From assembly GCA_035539175.1 (NCBI GenBank), contig DATLIY010000009.1, positions 248,001-312,000 of the forward strand: a stretch of DNA of 64,000 bases, in the 5' to 3' direction. The position numbers and the translations under genes were made by a program. Under the pieces are notes generated by a model that worked only from the letters and a program-made list of their open reading frames with translations, did not search any database and was not told the DNA's origin. How positions within the stretch are numbered: the stretch's first letter is position 1; the number at the start of each line of letters is the position of its first letter. Source of the stretch: Acidisarcina sp. GTDB taxonomy: Bacteria; Acidobacteriota; Terriglobia; Terriglobales; Acidobacteriaceae. Shown here in pieces: positions 8,322 through 17,653 of this stretch.

Positions 8322-9917
8322 GTGACGCGCATACCTCTGAAACTCGAGCCGCCATTGGATCGTCCGCTGCCTCTATGGATCGTCTTCCCCGTGATCTTTA
8401 TTGCGGTCTATCTCTCACACGCGGCGCTTCTGCGGCTCCCCTACTATTGGGATGAGGCGGGCTATTACATTCCCGCAGCCTACGACTTCCTGCGGACGGG
8501 ATCCCTGATTCCCTCTACCACGCTGTCGAATGCGCATCCCCCTCTTCCCTCTCTCTACCTCGCTCTCTGGTGGAAGACCTCCGGCTTTATTCCTGCGGTC
8601 ACCCGCACGGCCATGTGTATGGTGGCGGCCCTGGCTCTGCTGGCGGTTTATGGACTGGCGCTCAGGCTGAACCACCGCCCCGGAGTGGCCATCTGGACCA
8701 CCTTGCTGACCGGGCTCTACCCGGTATGGTTTGCGCAAAGCACCATGGCGCACGCCGACCTGTTTGCGGCTGCCGCTACCCTCTGGGCGCTCAACTTCGT
8801 CCTTCTGCCCCTGCCCACAAGAAGGCAACTCTGGGCGGGGACAGGTTTTTTCGCGCTGGCCGCTCTGGCAAAAGAGACCGCCATCATTACGCCTCTCGCC
8901 CTGGTCCTCTACCAAGCCGTCCAGGCCCTGCGGGGAGAGGCGAATCTGCGGCTGAAGAGGCTGGCAAACGCCGCAATCCTGCTGTTTCCTCTGCTGCCCC
9001 TCGCCATTTGGTATGCCTACCACCGCGCGCGCACCGGATATATCTTTGGCAATCCGGAGTACCTCCGCTACAACGCTACCTCTACCCTTACGCCGCTGCG
9101 GGTTCTGGTTGCGTTCGGGCATCGCACCATGCAGCTCACCGCGCACATGAACCTCTTTGTTCCGGTGCTGTGCATGCTTGCAGCAATGCTGCTCGATCCG
9201 CTGCGCGAAGACGACGGAGAACTGCGTCCGCGCATTCCGCTGCCATCTCAGGCGCGAATCTACGTTGTGCTGCTGGCCAATGCGGTGGGCTTTTCCCTGC
9301 TGGGCGGAGCGCTACTCACGCGCTACCTGCTGCCCATGTACCCCCTGGTGCTGCTGCTGGCAGTTTCCACCTTTCGCCGCCGTGTCCGCTACTGGCAGGC
9401 CCTTTGCGCCCTGAGTGCGCTGGCCTTCCTTCTGGCGCTCTTCATCAATCCGCCCTATCGTTTCGCGCCGGAAGATAACCTGGCGTACCGCGATGTCATC
9501 CTGCTGCACCAGCAGGCGGTTCGTCAGATCGCCCTCCATGCCCACGATGCCACGGTTCTGACCGCGTGGCCGGCAAGCGACGAACTCAGCAAGCCGGAGA
9601 TTGGATACGTTCGCAAGCCGATACGCACCTTCACAATCGACAACTTCTCCGCCGCAGAGCTTGCCAAGGCCGCAGCCCAGCCCGGTTCCTATTCCGCAGC
9701 TTTTGTCTTCTCTACCAAATACGATCCTCCCCACCTTCCTCTGAATCTAGGAGCAAGGAATGAGGCTCTGGACGAGCGTTACTTTGGCTTCCATCACGAT
9801 CTTTCGCCAGATGAGATCGCCCGGCTGTTGGGCGGAAGAGTAATCTGGCGCGGAGAGCGCGACGGGCAATGGGCTGCGGTTCTTCAGTTTGACCGGACCG
9901 GACCCTCTCAGCAGTAA
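8322..9917 (+). CDS. GT39/ArnT-like membrane glycosyltransferase
   Basis: Polytopic membrane protein of 531 aa, probably a GT-C fold enzyme that moves sugar from a polyprenyl phosphate carrier to a lipid or protein in the periplasm. After the first membrane segment comes LPYYWDEAGYYIPAAYDF, whose Asp-Glu (residues 44-45) is the GT39/PMT catalytic loop signature. FAQSTMAHADLFAAAATLWAL and further membrane spans follow. The start is GTG (8322). The acceptor is unknown. The next gene begins close behind. Confidence 0.8.
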   Translation: MTRIPLKLEPPLDRPLPLWIVFPVIFIAVYLSHAALLRLPYYWDEAGYYIPAAYDFLRTGSLIPSTTLSNAHPPLPSLYLALWWKTSGFIPAVTRTAMCMVAALALLAVYGLALRLNHRPGVAIWTTLLTGLYPVWFAQSTMAHADLFAAAATLWALNFVLLPLPTRRQLWAGTGFFALAALAKETAIITPLALVLYQAVQALRGEANLRLKRLANAAILLFPLLPLAIWYAYHRARTGYIFGNPEYLRYNATSTLTPLRVLVAFGHRTMQLTAHMNLFVPVLCMLAAMLLDPLREDDGELRPRIPLPSQARIYVVLLANAVGFSLLGGALLTRYLLPMYPLVLLLAVSTFRRRVRYWQALCALSALAFLLALFINPPYRFAPEDNLAYRDVILLHQQAVRQIALHAHDATVLTAWPASDELSKPEIGYVRKPIRTFTIDNFSAAELAKAAAQPGSYSAAFVFSTKYDPPHLPLNLGARNEALDERYFGFHHDLSPDEIARLLGGRVIWRGERDGQWAAVLQFDRTGPSQQ

Positions 9918-9942
9918 TCCCGGCGCAGGCCCGCCGGGGCAC

Positions 9943-9948
9943 TATAAT
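9943..9948 (+). promoter_or_regulatory. TATAAT -10 element before the TPR gene
   Basis: A perfect TATAAT lies 9 nt upstream of the GTG at 9958. No good -35 is seen. If it is used, the transcript would start at or beside the GTG, giving a leaderless message. Confidence 0.35.
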
Positions 9949-9957
9949 CACCTTGAC

Positions 9958-11598
9958 GTGAGGCCTCTTCAACCAATTCGCTCCATCCTGTCGACGCTGC
10001 TGTTCGCGGCGTTGTGCCTGTCTGCTGCCGCGCAAAATGCAGCGAACTCCGCAGCAGCCGCGATGCCCCGCAATGGACGGCTGCTCCTGGTGATGCCGTT
10101 CGACAACCGCTCCTCGCAGTCCAATCTGGACTGGATCGGCGAATCGATGCCGGAGGTGCTGAATCAACGGCTTACCTCGGCGGGTTTCCTTCCCATCACC
10201 CGCACCGATCGGCTCTATGCGCTCGATCACCTGGGATTGCCGGAGAACTTTCGGCCTTCGCGGGCAAGCATGCTCCGCATGGCGCAGACCCTCGATGCAG
10301 ACTACGTCATCTACGGCACCTATACCCTCGACGGCAGCACGCTCAAAGCGACCGCGCAAATTCTTGATGTTGCGGGGTTAAAGCTCGGACAGCCCATCGA
10401 GCAACAGGCCGAACTCCCGCATTTGATCGACCTCTTGAATAGCCTCGCGTGGCGCACCGCCCGGCAACTCGATCCCAGCTACTCCGTAGCGGAACAGAGC
10501 TTTGTCGCAGCAAATTCGGATATCCGGCTGGATGCCTTCGAGAATTACATCCGAGGACTAGTCGAAGCGCAGTACGCTGAGCGGATTCGGCACCTGAAAG
10601 AGGCGGTCCGGCTGAACCCGCGCTTTTATGCCGCATGGCTGACCCTGGGCAGAGCCTACTTCGCCCACCAGGATTTCGAGCTGGCGTACACCACGCTTGG
10701 CAAGCTGCCGAAGAATGACTCGCATGCGCTGGAAGCGCAGTTCTATCGCGGTCTCGCGCTCTTCTATACCGGTAACTACGCCAAGGCGGAGGATGCCTTC
10801 GCCTTCGTTGCCGCCATGCTTCCCCTGCCCGAGGTGGTGAACGATGAAGGGGTGGCGGCCAGCAGGCATGGCCGCGATGGCGGCCCGCTGTTTGAACAGG
10901 CGATCGCAATCGATCCCAAAGACCCTGACTACCACTTCAACCTCGCGGTAAGCATGCGACGCCGCAACAATCTCGCTGGCGCGCAGCACGAGATCGAGAT
11001 AGCCGGGAAACTGCGGCCGTCCGACTCCGAGATTCAGTCCGTGGCGGCTCTCCTTAAATCGGAGCCTGCCCGGGTGGTTCCGACGAAAGCCTACCCCGGA
11101 GCCCCGGAGAGCGACCCGCCCTCGGAACCGCTGGAGCGGATCAAGCGCGGATACAACGAAGCATCGTTCCATCAGGCTGCGTTTGAGCTCGAGCAGGTGC
11201 AGGCCATGCAACTCGCCACCCTGCCCGCTGCCGATCGCGCCAAGGCTCTCACCCGGCAGGGCACCCTGTTCCTGAATCGCGGATTCGTTCTCGAGGCTGA
11301 GCGCCAGTTCCTGGATGCGGTCAAGGCCGATCCCTCCAGCGCGTCCGCCCATGCCGGCCTCGCACAGGTGCGCGAGCATAGCGGAGATCCGGCGGCTGCG
11401 CGCGAGGAAGCCCAGAAATCCCTCTCCCTCCAACCCAATGTCACCGCCTATCTCGTGCTGGGACGGCTGGATCTGGCCGCAAATCAGCTCCCTCAGGCCA
11501 CCACCGACGTCAAAGAAGCTCTTCGCGTAGAACCTGCCAATCCAGAGGCTCGCGCCCTGCTGCAGGCAATAGATTCGAGAGGCCAGAAACTGCCATGA
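9958..11598 (+). CDS. exported TPR protein with FlgO/TolB-N-like domain
   Basis: 546 aa from the GTG at 9958. I prefer this to the upstream ATG at 9889 because it opens directly with a signal peptide (RPLQPIRSILSTLLFAALCLSAAAQ) and avoids overlapping the previous gene. An N-terminal domain (PFDNRSSQSNLDWIGESMPE) resembles FlgO/TolB-N-like modules. It is followed by tetratricopeptide repeats through the C-terminus (for example HLKEAVRLNPRFYAAWLTLG and FLDAVKADPSSASAHAGLAQ). It is probably a periplasmic scaffold. The stop overlaps the nfeD-like gene by 4 nt. Confidence 0.75.
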   Translation: MRPLQPIRSILSTLLFAALCLSAAAQNAANSAAAAMPRNGRLLLVMPFDNRSSQSNLDWIGESMPEVLNQRLTSAGFLPITRTDRLYALDHLGLPENFRPSRASMLRMAQTLDADYVIYGTYTLDGSTLKATAQILDVAGLKLGQPIEQQAELPHLIDLLNSLAWRTARQLDPSYSVAEQSFVAANSDIRLDAFENYIRGLVEAQYAERIRHLKEAVRLNPRFYAAWLTLGRAYFAHQDFELAYTTLGKLPKNDSHALEAQFYRGLALFYTGNYAKAEDAFAFVAAMLPLPEVVNDEGVAASRHGRDGGPLFEQAIAIDPKDPDYHFNLAVSMRRRNNLAGAQHEIEIAGKLRPSDSEIQSVAALLKSEPARVVPTKAYPGAPESDPPSEPLERIKRGYNEASFHQAAFELEQVQAMQLATLPAADRAKALTRQGTLFLNRGFVLEAERQFLDAVKADPSSASAHAGLAQVREHSGDPAAAREEAQKSLSLQPNVTAYLVLGRLDLAANQLPQATTDVKEALRVEPANPEARALLQAIDSRGQKLP

Positions 11599-12950
11599 GA
11601 CATGGAAGCAGAATTGTCCTGTTCCGGCTGCTAATGACGGCGCTGTTCCTGACATTCTGTTTTCCTGCCGTTCTCCGTGCCGCGTCCCCCGCCGATTCCG
11701 GTCGGCACATCGTCCTGCTGCGAATTCACGATACCGTCCAGCCGATGAGCGATGAATACCTTCAGCGAGGCCTGAAGAGCGCCGCTGACACCCGCGCCGA
11801 GGCCGTTGTGGTGGAGCTCGATACGCCAGGCGGCCTGCTGGATTCCACCCGCGATATGGTTCGAGGGATTCTCGACTCGCCGGTGCCGGTCCTCGTCTTT
11901 GTTGGGCCATCCGGCAGCCGCGCGGCATCAGCCGGTTTCTTCCTGCTGGAGGCGGCAGACATTGCTGCCATGGCTCCCGGCACCAATACCGGGGCCGCGC
12001 ACCCCGTTGTAGAGATCGGGAAGGTCGACCCCATCATGAAGCAGAAGGTTGAGAACGACGTTACCGCCTTTCTTCGCTCCTATGTGGGCCAGCGCAAGCG
12101 CAATGCCGAGGCGGCCAACGCGGCGGTAATGGAGTCCAAATCCTATACTGCGGAAGAGGCGCGCCAGCTCAACCTTATCGACGTCGTCGCACCCACCACC
12201 GAGGAACTGCTGCGAGCCGTGGATGGCCGCACCATTACCCGCTTCAACGGGCAGACGGTTACCCTCCATACCCACGGAGCATCGATTCTCCCGATCGAGC
12301 CTACACTGCGGGAGAATATTCTCGATCGCCTCATGGACCCGAACCTCGCGCTGCTCATCCTGGTGGTCGGGGCGCTGCTCATTTATCTGGAATTCAATAC
12401 CCCGGGGACGATCGTTCCCGGAGCAATCGGCACCTTGCTGGTGCTGCTGGCGCTCTTCGCGCTCAATCTGCTGCCGGTTCGCTATATGGCGGTGCTCCTC
12501 ATTGTCGCGGCCTTCACCCTCATGCTGCTGGAGGTCAAGTTCGCCAGCCACGGAGTGCTTGCGGGCGTGGCCATCCTGTGCCTGATCTTCGGTGCCCTCA
12601 CGCTGGTAGCCGGTCCGATCCCCGAATTGCGCGTCCATCCAGCGACAGCCATCGCCGCCGGATTCGCCTTCGGACTGATAACCGTCTTCCTCGTCCGGCT
12701 GGCAATCCGCGCACGAAGGTCCAAGTCACGTACCGGAGTCGACGCCCTGCTTGGCGAGGTTGGAGTGGCGATGCAGCCGCTCGAGCCCAGCGGGCAAGTC
12801 CTTGTCCATGGCGAGTTATGGCAGTCCGAGAGTCCCGACCCCATCCAGAAGGGCGAGCAGGTCCGCGTCCGAGGGGTACGTGACCTTACGTTATTAGTGG
12901 AGCGGGTTCCCTCCAGCCAATCCGCGGTCGTTTCCTCCCATCACGGCTGA
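11595..12950 (+). CDS. NfeD family membrane serine protease (ClpP-class)
   Basis: 451 aa. After a signal peptide, a periplasmic ClpP/crotonase-fold protease domain (about residues 35-215) carries LDTPGGLLDSTRDMV and GSRAASAGFFLLEAAD. The Ser in ASAG is the predicted nucleophile and forms a Ser-Lys type site. Four to five membrane spans (about 245-370) and a C-terminal OB-fold NfeD domain (LLGEVGVAMQPLEPSG) follow. In the known STOPP system the protease cleaves the partner stomatin; a slipin gene follows here after 34 nt, exactly that pairing. Confidence 0.92.
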   Translation: MRHGSRIVLFRLLMTALFLTFCFPAVLRAASPADSGRHIVLLRIHDTVQPMSDEYLQRGLKSAADTRAEAVVVELDTPGGLLDSTRDMVRGILDSPVPVLVFVGPSGSRAASAGFFLLEAADIAAMAPGTNTGAAHPVVEIGKVDPIMKQKVENDVTAFLRSYVGQRKRNAEAANAAVMESKSYTAEEARQLNLIDVVAPTTEELLRAVDGRTITRFNGQTVTLHTHGASILPIEPTLRENILDRLMDPNLALLILVVGALLIYLEFNTPGTIVPGAIGTLLVLLALFALNLLPVRYMAVLLIVAAFTLMLLEVKFASHGVLAGVAILCLIFGALTLVAGPIPELRVHPATAIAAGFAFGLITVFLVRLAIRARRSKSRTGVDALLGEVGVAMQPLEPSGQVLVHGELWQSESPDPIQKGEQVRVRGVRDLTLLVERVPSSQSAVVSSHHG

Positions 12951-12984
12951 TACGCTGCGGTACAATCCGTGCTGAGCGAGGCTC

Positions 12985-13785
12985 ATGGAAATGGATACTC
13001 TAGGAATACCCGGCCTGATCGTTGTCGCTGTCATCATCCTCTATCTCCTCAACTCCATCAAAATCCTCAGGGAATATGAGAGAGGCGTGATCTTTCGGCT
13101 GGGCAGAGTATTGCCCGAACCCAAAGGCCCCGGCATCATCCTTGTCTTCCGCCCCTTCGACTCGATGGTCCGCATCTCGCTCCGGCAGGAAGTGCTCGAA
13201 GTGCCGCCCCAGGACGTGATCACCCGCGACAATGTAACCATCAAGGTGAATGCGGTCATCACGTTACGCGTGCTCAACCCCTCGCGGGCCGTTATCGAAG
13301 TCAGTAACTACGTCTACCAGACCTCCCAGTTTGCCCAGACAACCTTGCGGTCCGTGCTGGGTGAAGTGGAGCTCGACGAGCTTCTCTCGCATCGCGACAG
13401 CCTCAACATGCGCATTCAGACGATCATCGACCAGCGCACCGAGCCCTGGGGCGTCAAGGTTGTCAGTGTCGAAGTAAAACAAGTTGACCTGCCGGAATCC
13501 ATGCTGCGCGCCATGGCCAAGCAAGCCGAGGCAGAGCGCGAAAAGCGCGCCAAGGTGATCCATGCCGAGGGTGAGTACTCCGCCGCGCAGCGGCTGGTGG
13601 ACGCCGCCGCACTGCTGGCCACGCAGCCCGTCACCCTGCAACTTCGTTATCTGCAAACGCTGACTGAGATCGGAGTCGAGAAGAATACGACCATCGTCTT
13701 CCCGCTTCCCATCGAGATTATGTCTCTACTCAACAGGTTTGCCGGCAGCACGCACAGTCCGGATCACCCGGAGAAACAAGGATGA
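12985..13785 (+). CDS. slipin (stomatin/SPFH-domain protein)
   Basis: 266 aa. One N-terminal membrane segment ([18 protein letters not shown]) is followed by an SPFH domain: [40 protein letters not shown], then a helical [19 protein letters not shown]. It forms membrane microdomain oligomers and is the expected partner of the NfeD protease just upstream. Either ATG 12985 or 12991 could be used. It overlaps the SPOR gene by 4 nt, so the three genes form one operon. Confidence 0.93.
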   Translation: MEMDTLGIPGLIVVAVIILYLLNSIKILREYERGVIFRLGRVLPEPKGPGIILVFRPFDSMVRISLRQEVLEVPPQDVITRDNVTIKVNAVITLRVLNPSRAVIEVSNYVYQTSQFAQTTLRSVLGEVELDELLSHRDSLNMRIQTIIDQRTEPWGVKVVSVEVKQVDLPESMLRAMAKQAEAEREKRAKVIHAEGEYSAAQRLVDAAALLATQPVTLQLRYLQTLTEIGVEKNTTIVFPLPIEIMSLLNRFAGSTHSPDHPEKQG

Positions 13786-14483
13786 ACACCATTTTCGAAA
13801 CAGAAGAACGCGAAGACCGCCAGGATTCCGAGTTCACACTCAGCACCGGAACCATACTGGGCATCTTCTTTGGACTAGTTGTCGTTTGCGGAGTGTTTTT
13901 CGGCTTCGGATACTCCATGGGCAGGCGCGCAGCGGAAGCGAAGGCAGCAGCAGCCCAGACCGCCGCGACCACGGAGACTGCCGCAACCACCGTTACCCGG
14001 CCCAAGCCCTCCGCGCTCGAGGTGCTCCCACCGCAGACCCAGGCGGCCACCACACCTCCCGATGAAACCGCAGCCCCAACCCCGGCCGCACCAGCCGAGG
14101 ATGCCAACTCCGCCAGTGTCGAACCGGCTGCCGCGCCGAAACCACGGCCAGCACCGCGCTTGATCGCCGCTGCCGCACCTGTGACGCCACCAGCATCGCG
14201 GCCAGCGTCCACGGCGGTACAGTCCCCCAGAGCTATTGCCAGGCCAGTCGCACAAACCCAGGGCCAAACCCAGAGCATGGTACAGATTGCCGCTGTATCC
14301 CACGCGGAAGATGCCGACGCGCTCGTAGCAGCGCTCAGAAAACATGGATATGTTGTCTCTGTTCGCAGTGAACCGCAGGACAAGTTGATGCACGTGCAGA
14401 TTGGCCCCTTCGGCAGCCATGCGGACGCTGTGGCCATGCGCCAGAAGCTTCTCTCCGACGGCTACAACGCCATCATCAAGTAG
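13782..14483 (+). CDS. SPOR-domain membrane protein
   Basis: 233 aa. A short cytoplasmic N-terminus and one membrane span ([20 protein letters not shown]) are followed by a long Pro/Ala/Thr-rich periplasmic linker (about 45-160). A C-terminal SPOR domain (about 165-233: [20 protein letters not shown], then [19 protein letters not shown]) binds denuded peptidoglycan. It probably acts at the division site or in wall remodelling. It is the last gene of the NfeD-slipin operon and overlaps the convergent plsC gene by 8 nt. Confidence 0.9.
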   Translation: MNTIFETEEREDRQDSEFTLSTGTILGIFFGLVVVCGVFFGFGYSMGRRAAEAKAAAAQTAATTETAATTVTRPKPSALEVLPPQTQAATTPPDETAAPTPAAPAEDANSASVEPAAAPKPRPAPRLIAAAAPVTPPASRPASTAVQSPRAIARPVAQTQGQTQSMVQIAAVSHAEDADALVAALRKHGYVVSVRSEPQDKLMHVQIGPFGSHADAVAMRQKLLSDGYNAIIK

Positions 14484-15216
14484 TCTCCATGCGGGGGCTC
14501 GCGCTCGGCTCCCGCATCCACTCCGGCAGAGATGAGGCAACCGCATCTCGCGTTGCGCTCATTAAAGCCTCGCGGCTCGCAAAGTCCTTTGGCCACAATG
14601 GCTCATGAAAGCGAACGTGTGCCGTGCCCGGAATAACGCTCTTGCTCCCGACGGGCATCAGCTTCTCCGTTCCCCATATTGAGACCGGAATAACCGGAGC
14701 GCCACTGTCCATTGCCAGGTAGAATGGCCCTTTTTTGAAGGACATCAGCCGCCCATCCCGCGAACGCGTGCCCTCCACAAATGTGGTGATGTGAATGCCC
14801 TCCCCCAGCAGTCGGGCAGCAGTGTGCACGCTCTCCCGTGCACTGTCCAGCCGTCCCGCGCGGTCAACCGGGATAAAGTCAGCAAGCTTCATTCCCAGGC
14901 CCAGCAGCGGAATCTTCATCAGGGATCGCTTCAGAAAAATCGAGGTCCTGCCCGGAATCGCCCCCACCAGCACTGGCGGATCCATGTTTGATATGTGATT
15001 CGACATGAAGATGCAGGCTTGATTTGCCGGCACATGCTCGCAGCCTTGCACATCGGTCTCGATCCCTACCAGATGCAACCCCGTGCGCACCAACCACAGA
15101 GACATGCGATAAAGGGGCATGATGTCCCCGCTCAGCAGTCGCCAGGGGATGCCAATGGCCGCAACTGGAACAGCAAGAATGGAATACCAAAGAAGCAGGA
15201 TAATTGCACGAATCAT
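14476..15216 (-). CDS. plsC: 1-acyl-sn-glycerol-3-phosphate acyltransferase (PlsC family)
   Basis: 246 aa membrane-associated acyltransferase, second step of phosphatidic acid synthesis. The catalytic box NHISNMD (HxxxxD) is near residue 75. The substrate-binding FVEGTRSRDGRLMSFKKG is near 145 and VIPVSIWGTEKLMPVGS is block IV. The N-terminal membrane helix is LLLWYSILAVPVAAIGI. It is the last gene of a long minus-strand run, 44 nt after mpl. Confidence 0.92.
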   Translation of the reverse strand: MIRAIILLLWYSILAVPVAAIGIPWRLLSGDIMPLYRMSLWLVRTGLHLVGIETDVQGCEHVPANQACIFMSNHISNMDPPVLVGAIPGRTSIFLKRSLMKIPLLGLGMKLADFIPVDRAGRLDSARESVHTAARLLGEGIHITTFVEGTRSRDGRLMSFKKGPFYLAMDSGAPVIPVSIWGTEKLMPVGSKSVIPGTAHVRFHEPLWPKDFASREALMSATRDAVASSLPEWMREPSASPRMETT

Positions 15217-15260
15217 TTGATCTGGCAGCTCTACTATCTAGCCTAACAGCAACCTTTGTG

Positions 15261-16709
15261 TCACTGCTTCCCGGCCAGTTGGCGCAGGCGTCGCGGCAGC
15301 TTTTCATAGATCCCATCGAAGCCGCCATTCGACAAAATTGCCACTACATCTCCAGCCCGCACTTGCGGCGCAATCGCTTCGACAATCTCATCGGCGTTGG
15401 CATGCAACTCCGCCGGATGACCGGCTTCGCGTAACCGCTGCACGATGATCTCAGGATGCAAACGCTCTGCCGCCGGGATGCTCTCCTGCTTGAAGATCTG
15501 CGCCAGCACGACTTCATCCGCGAGCATCAGGCTCTCCACCAGTTCGCGTTCGAATACATTGCGGCGAAGCGTATTCGATCGCGGCTCAAGGATGGCCCAA
15601 AGCCTCGCCCCTGGATACGACGCACGCAGGGCCTTCAGCGTCTCGCGAATGGCAGTAGGATGGTGGGCAAAGTCGTCGATAATCGTCACCCCATGCACGA
15701 CTGCCTTCACTTCCAGGCGGCGCTTCACGCTTTCGAATGTAGCCAGGGCCTCCGCGATCGAAGCCACATCGATTCCCTGTCCATAGGCCAGCGCCGCGGC
15801 AGCCGTGGCGTTCAGCGCATTATGCTCGCCAGCCATGCCCAATGACAGCTCGGCCCACGGCTCACCCGCGTGCAACAGGCTCCAGTGAGTGCGCCCGTCC
15901 ACGTGGCGGAAGTCGGTTAGACGCCAGAGGGAATCGGCTTGAAATCCATATCGCTCGACAGGGCACAACGCACGGCTCACACATTCGGTAACATTCGCGC
16001 TGTTGTCGTATGCCACAATGCGTCCCCGCCCGGGAACCAGGTTCACCAGCCGCTTGAACGCTGTCTTTACGGCTTCCAGATCACGGTAGATATCGGCATG
16101 GTCAAACTCCACATGCGTCAGGATCAGCCCATCCGGAAAGTAGTGCATGAACTTCGGCCCCTTGTCGAAGAATGCTGTATCGTACTCATCGCCTTCGATC
16201 ACAAATGGTCGTGTAGACCGCAGTTGGAAACTGGTATGAAAATTCTCCGCCACGCCTCCAATAAGAAATGAGGGAGCCAGCTCCGGCCGCCTGCGCGAAG
16301 CTACCTCGTAGATCCAGGCCAGCATGCTGGTCGTCGTCGTTTTGCCATGCGTCCCAGCCACCACCAACGAGTCGCGTCCCCGCAGAAAATGATCGTGAAT
16401 GCTGGCTGCCAGCGAGGCGAACGGGATTCGCTCATTCAGCAGATACTCCACCTCTACGTTGCCCCTCGAGAGTGCATTGCCCACAATTACAAGATCGGGA
16501 TGCGGCTCCAGGTTCGCAACCGCGTACGGCTGCGACACTGGAATGCCCAGCTCCGCCAGCAATTCACTCATCGGCGGATAGACCGCGCTGTCCGAGCCCG
16601 TCACCCGGTGTCCCAGCAGTTGCAGCAATCCGGCAAGTGAAGCCATTGCCGTACCGCAGATTCCAATCAGATGAATGTGTTTTTTAGCAATGTGAGTTTC
16701 AGAGGACAT
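15261..16709 (-). CDS. mpl: UDP-N-acetylmuramate:L-alanyl-gamma-D-glutamyl-meso-DAP ligase (Mpl)
   Basis: 482 aa Mur ligase that reattaches the tripeptide L-Ala-D-Glu-mDAP to UDP-MurNAc in murein recycling. The N-terminal Rossmann motif is HLIGICGTAMASLAGLLQ. The ATP loop is GTHGKTTTTSMLAW (about 110) and the C-terminal domain has IDDFAHHPTAIRETL. The GTAMASLA and EGDEYDTAFFDKGPKF signatures favour Mpl over MurC. The ATG overlaps the ldcA stop by one base (TGATG). Its neighbours ldcA and dapF supply and trim the same peptide. Confidence 0.95.
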   Translation of the reverse strand: MSSETHIAKKHIHLIGICGTAMASLAGLLQLLGHRVTGSDSAVYPPMSELLAELGIPVSQPYAVANLEPHPDLVIVGNALSRGNVEVEYLLNERIPFASLAASIHDHFLRGRDSLVVAGTHGKTTTTSMLAWIYEVASRRRPELAPSFLIGGVAENFHTSFQLRSTRPFVIEGDEYDTAFFDKGPKFMHYFPDGLILTHVEFDHADIYRDLEAVKTAFKRLVNLVPGRGRIVAYDNSANVTECVSRALCPVERYGFQADSLWRLTDFRHVDGRTHWSLLHAGEPWAELSLGMAGEHNALNATAAAALAYGQGIDVASIAEALATFESVKRRLEVKAVVHGVTIIDDFAHHPTAIRETLKALRASYPGARLWAILEPRSNTLRRNVFERELVESLMLADEVVLAQIFKQESIPAAERLHPEIIVQRLREAGHPAELHANADEIVEAIAPQVRAGDVVAILSNGGFDGIYEKLPRRLRQLAGKQ

Positions 16710-17653
16710 CAGTGTTTTCGATTTACCGCCGGCTCCAGCAGTTGAAGCATCGGCTCTCCTTCCAGATTCAATTCCGCTGTCACGCCCAGCGGCAAAGTAA
16801 CATTGCCATGCGAAACATGGCCTGCGCGCAGACCGATCGCAATCGGCCCCTCAATCGAACGCAGCACCTGCAGGATCACTTCATCCAACAGTCCTGGGTC
16901 GGCTCCCGGAGAAACGCAGTCCAGCATCTCTCCAAAGATCACGCCAGTCACTCCATCCAGCTTTCCGCCCAGCAGCATCTGGCGCAGCATGCGATCCACC
17001 TGGTAAGGCTTGGCGGCAACATCTTCCAGAAACAGCAGCTTGCCTTCGGTGTGGGGCGCATAGTGCGTGCCCATCGCAGCCGTCAGGATACTCAGGCAGC
17101 CGCCGTAGAGCGTGCCCTTCGCAGTTCCCTTCCGCAGAACGCGCAAGCCGTGCGCGGGCCCGTAGCAGGCACGCTCTCCAGCGAGAACCGCGCGGAAGCT
17201 CTCCAGATCGACGCCATTGTCCGCGGCAAAATCTGCGGAAAGCATCGGCCCATAAAACCCCGGTAAGCCAACCTGATCGAGCAGCCAGGTTTGCAGTGCA
17301 GTCAGGTCGCTGTAACCGATAAGCGGCTTGGGATTGCGCCGGATAAGCTCAAGGTCAAGCCCCGCCAGCAAATAATTGGATCCGTAACCGCCACGGCTAC
17401 AAAGGATCGCCGCCACTTCGTCATCCTGAAATGCAGCATGCAAATCCTGCAACCTCTGCTCCGCCGTGCCGGCAAAATAGGGACGCGCCTTCGACAACAG
17501 ATGCTCACCGCGCTTCACCTTGTATCCCTGCTGCTCCAGAAATGCAATCGCACGCGCAATGCGCTCCGGACGCGGATGGCTTGCTGGAGATACGAGGGCG
17601 ATCGTGCACCCTGGCGTGACTGCTGGTGGCTTTCGATTCGGCTGATCGCCCAT
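16709..17653 (-). CDS. ldcA: muramoyltetrapeptide LD-carboxypeptidase (peptidase S66)
   Basis: 314 aa cytoplasmic serine peptidase that removes the terminal D-Ala from recycled tetrapeptide, making the tripeptide that Mpl uses. It shows IALVSPASHPRPERIARAIAF at the N-terminus. The nucleophile region is ILCSRGGYGSNYLL (about 107), then PKPLIGYSDLTALQ. The C-terminal part is LLFLEDVAAKPYQVDRML, as expected for S66. It starts directly after the dapF stop (0 nt) and shares one base with mpl. Confidence 0.94.
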   Translation of the reverse strand: MGDQPNRKPPAVTPGCTIALVSPASHPRPERIARAIAFLEQQGYKVKRGEHLLSKARPYFAGTAEQRLQDLHAAFQDDEVAAILCSRGGYGSNYLLAGLDLELIRRNPKPLIGYSDLTALQTWLLDQVGLPGFYGPMLSADFAADNGVDLESFRAVLAGERACYGPAHGLRVLRKGTAKGTLYGGCLSILTAAMGTHYAPHTEGKLLFLEDVAAKPYQVDRMLRQMLLGGKLDGVTGVIFGEMLDCVSPGADPGLLDEVILQVLRSIEGPIAIGLRAGHVSHGNVTLPLGVTAELNLEGEPMLQLLEPAVNRKH

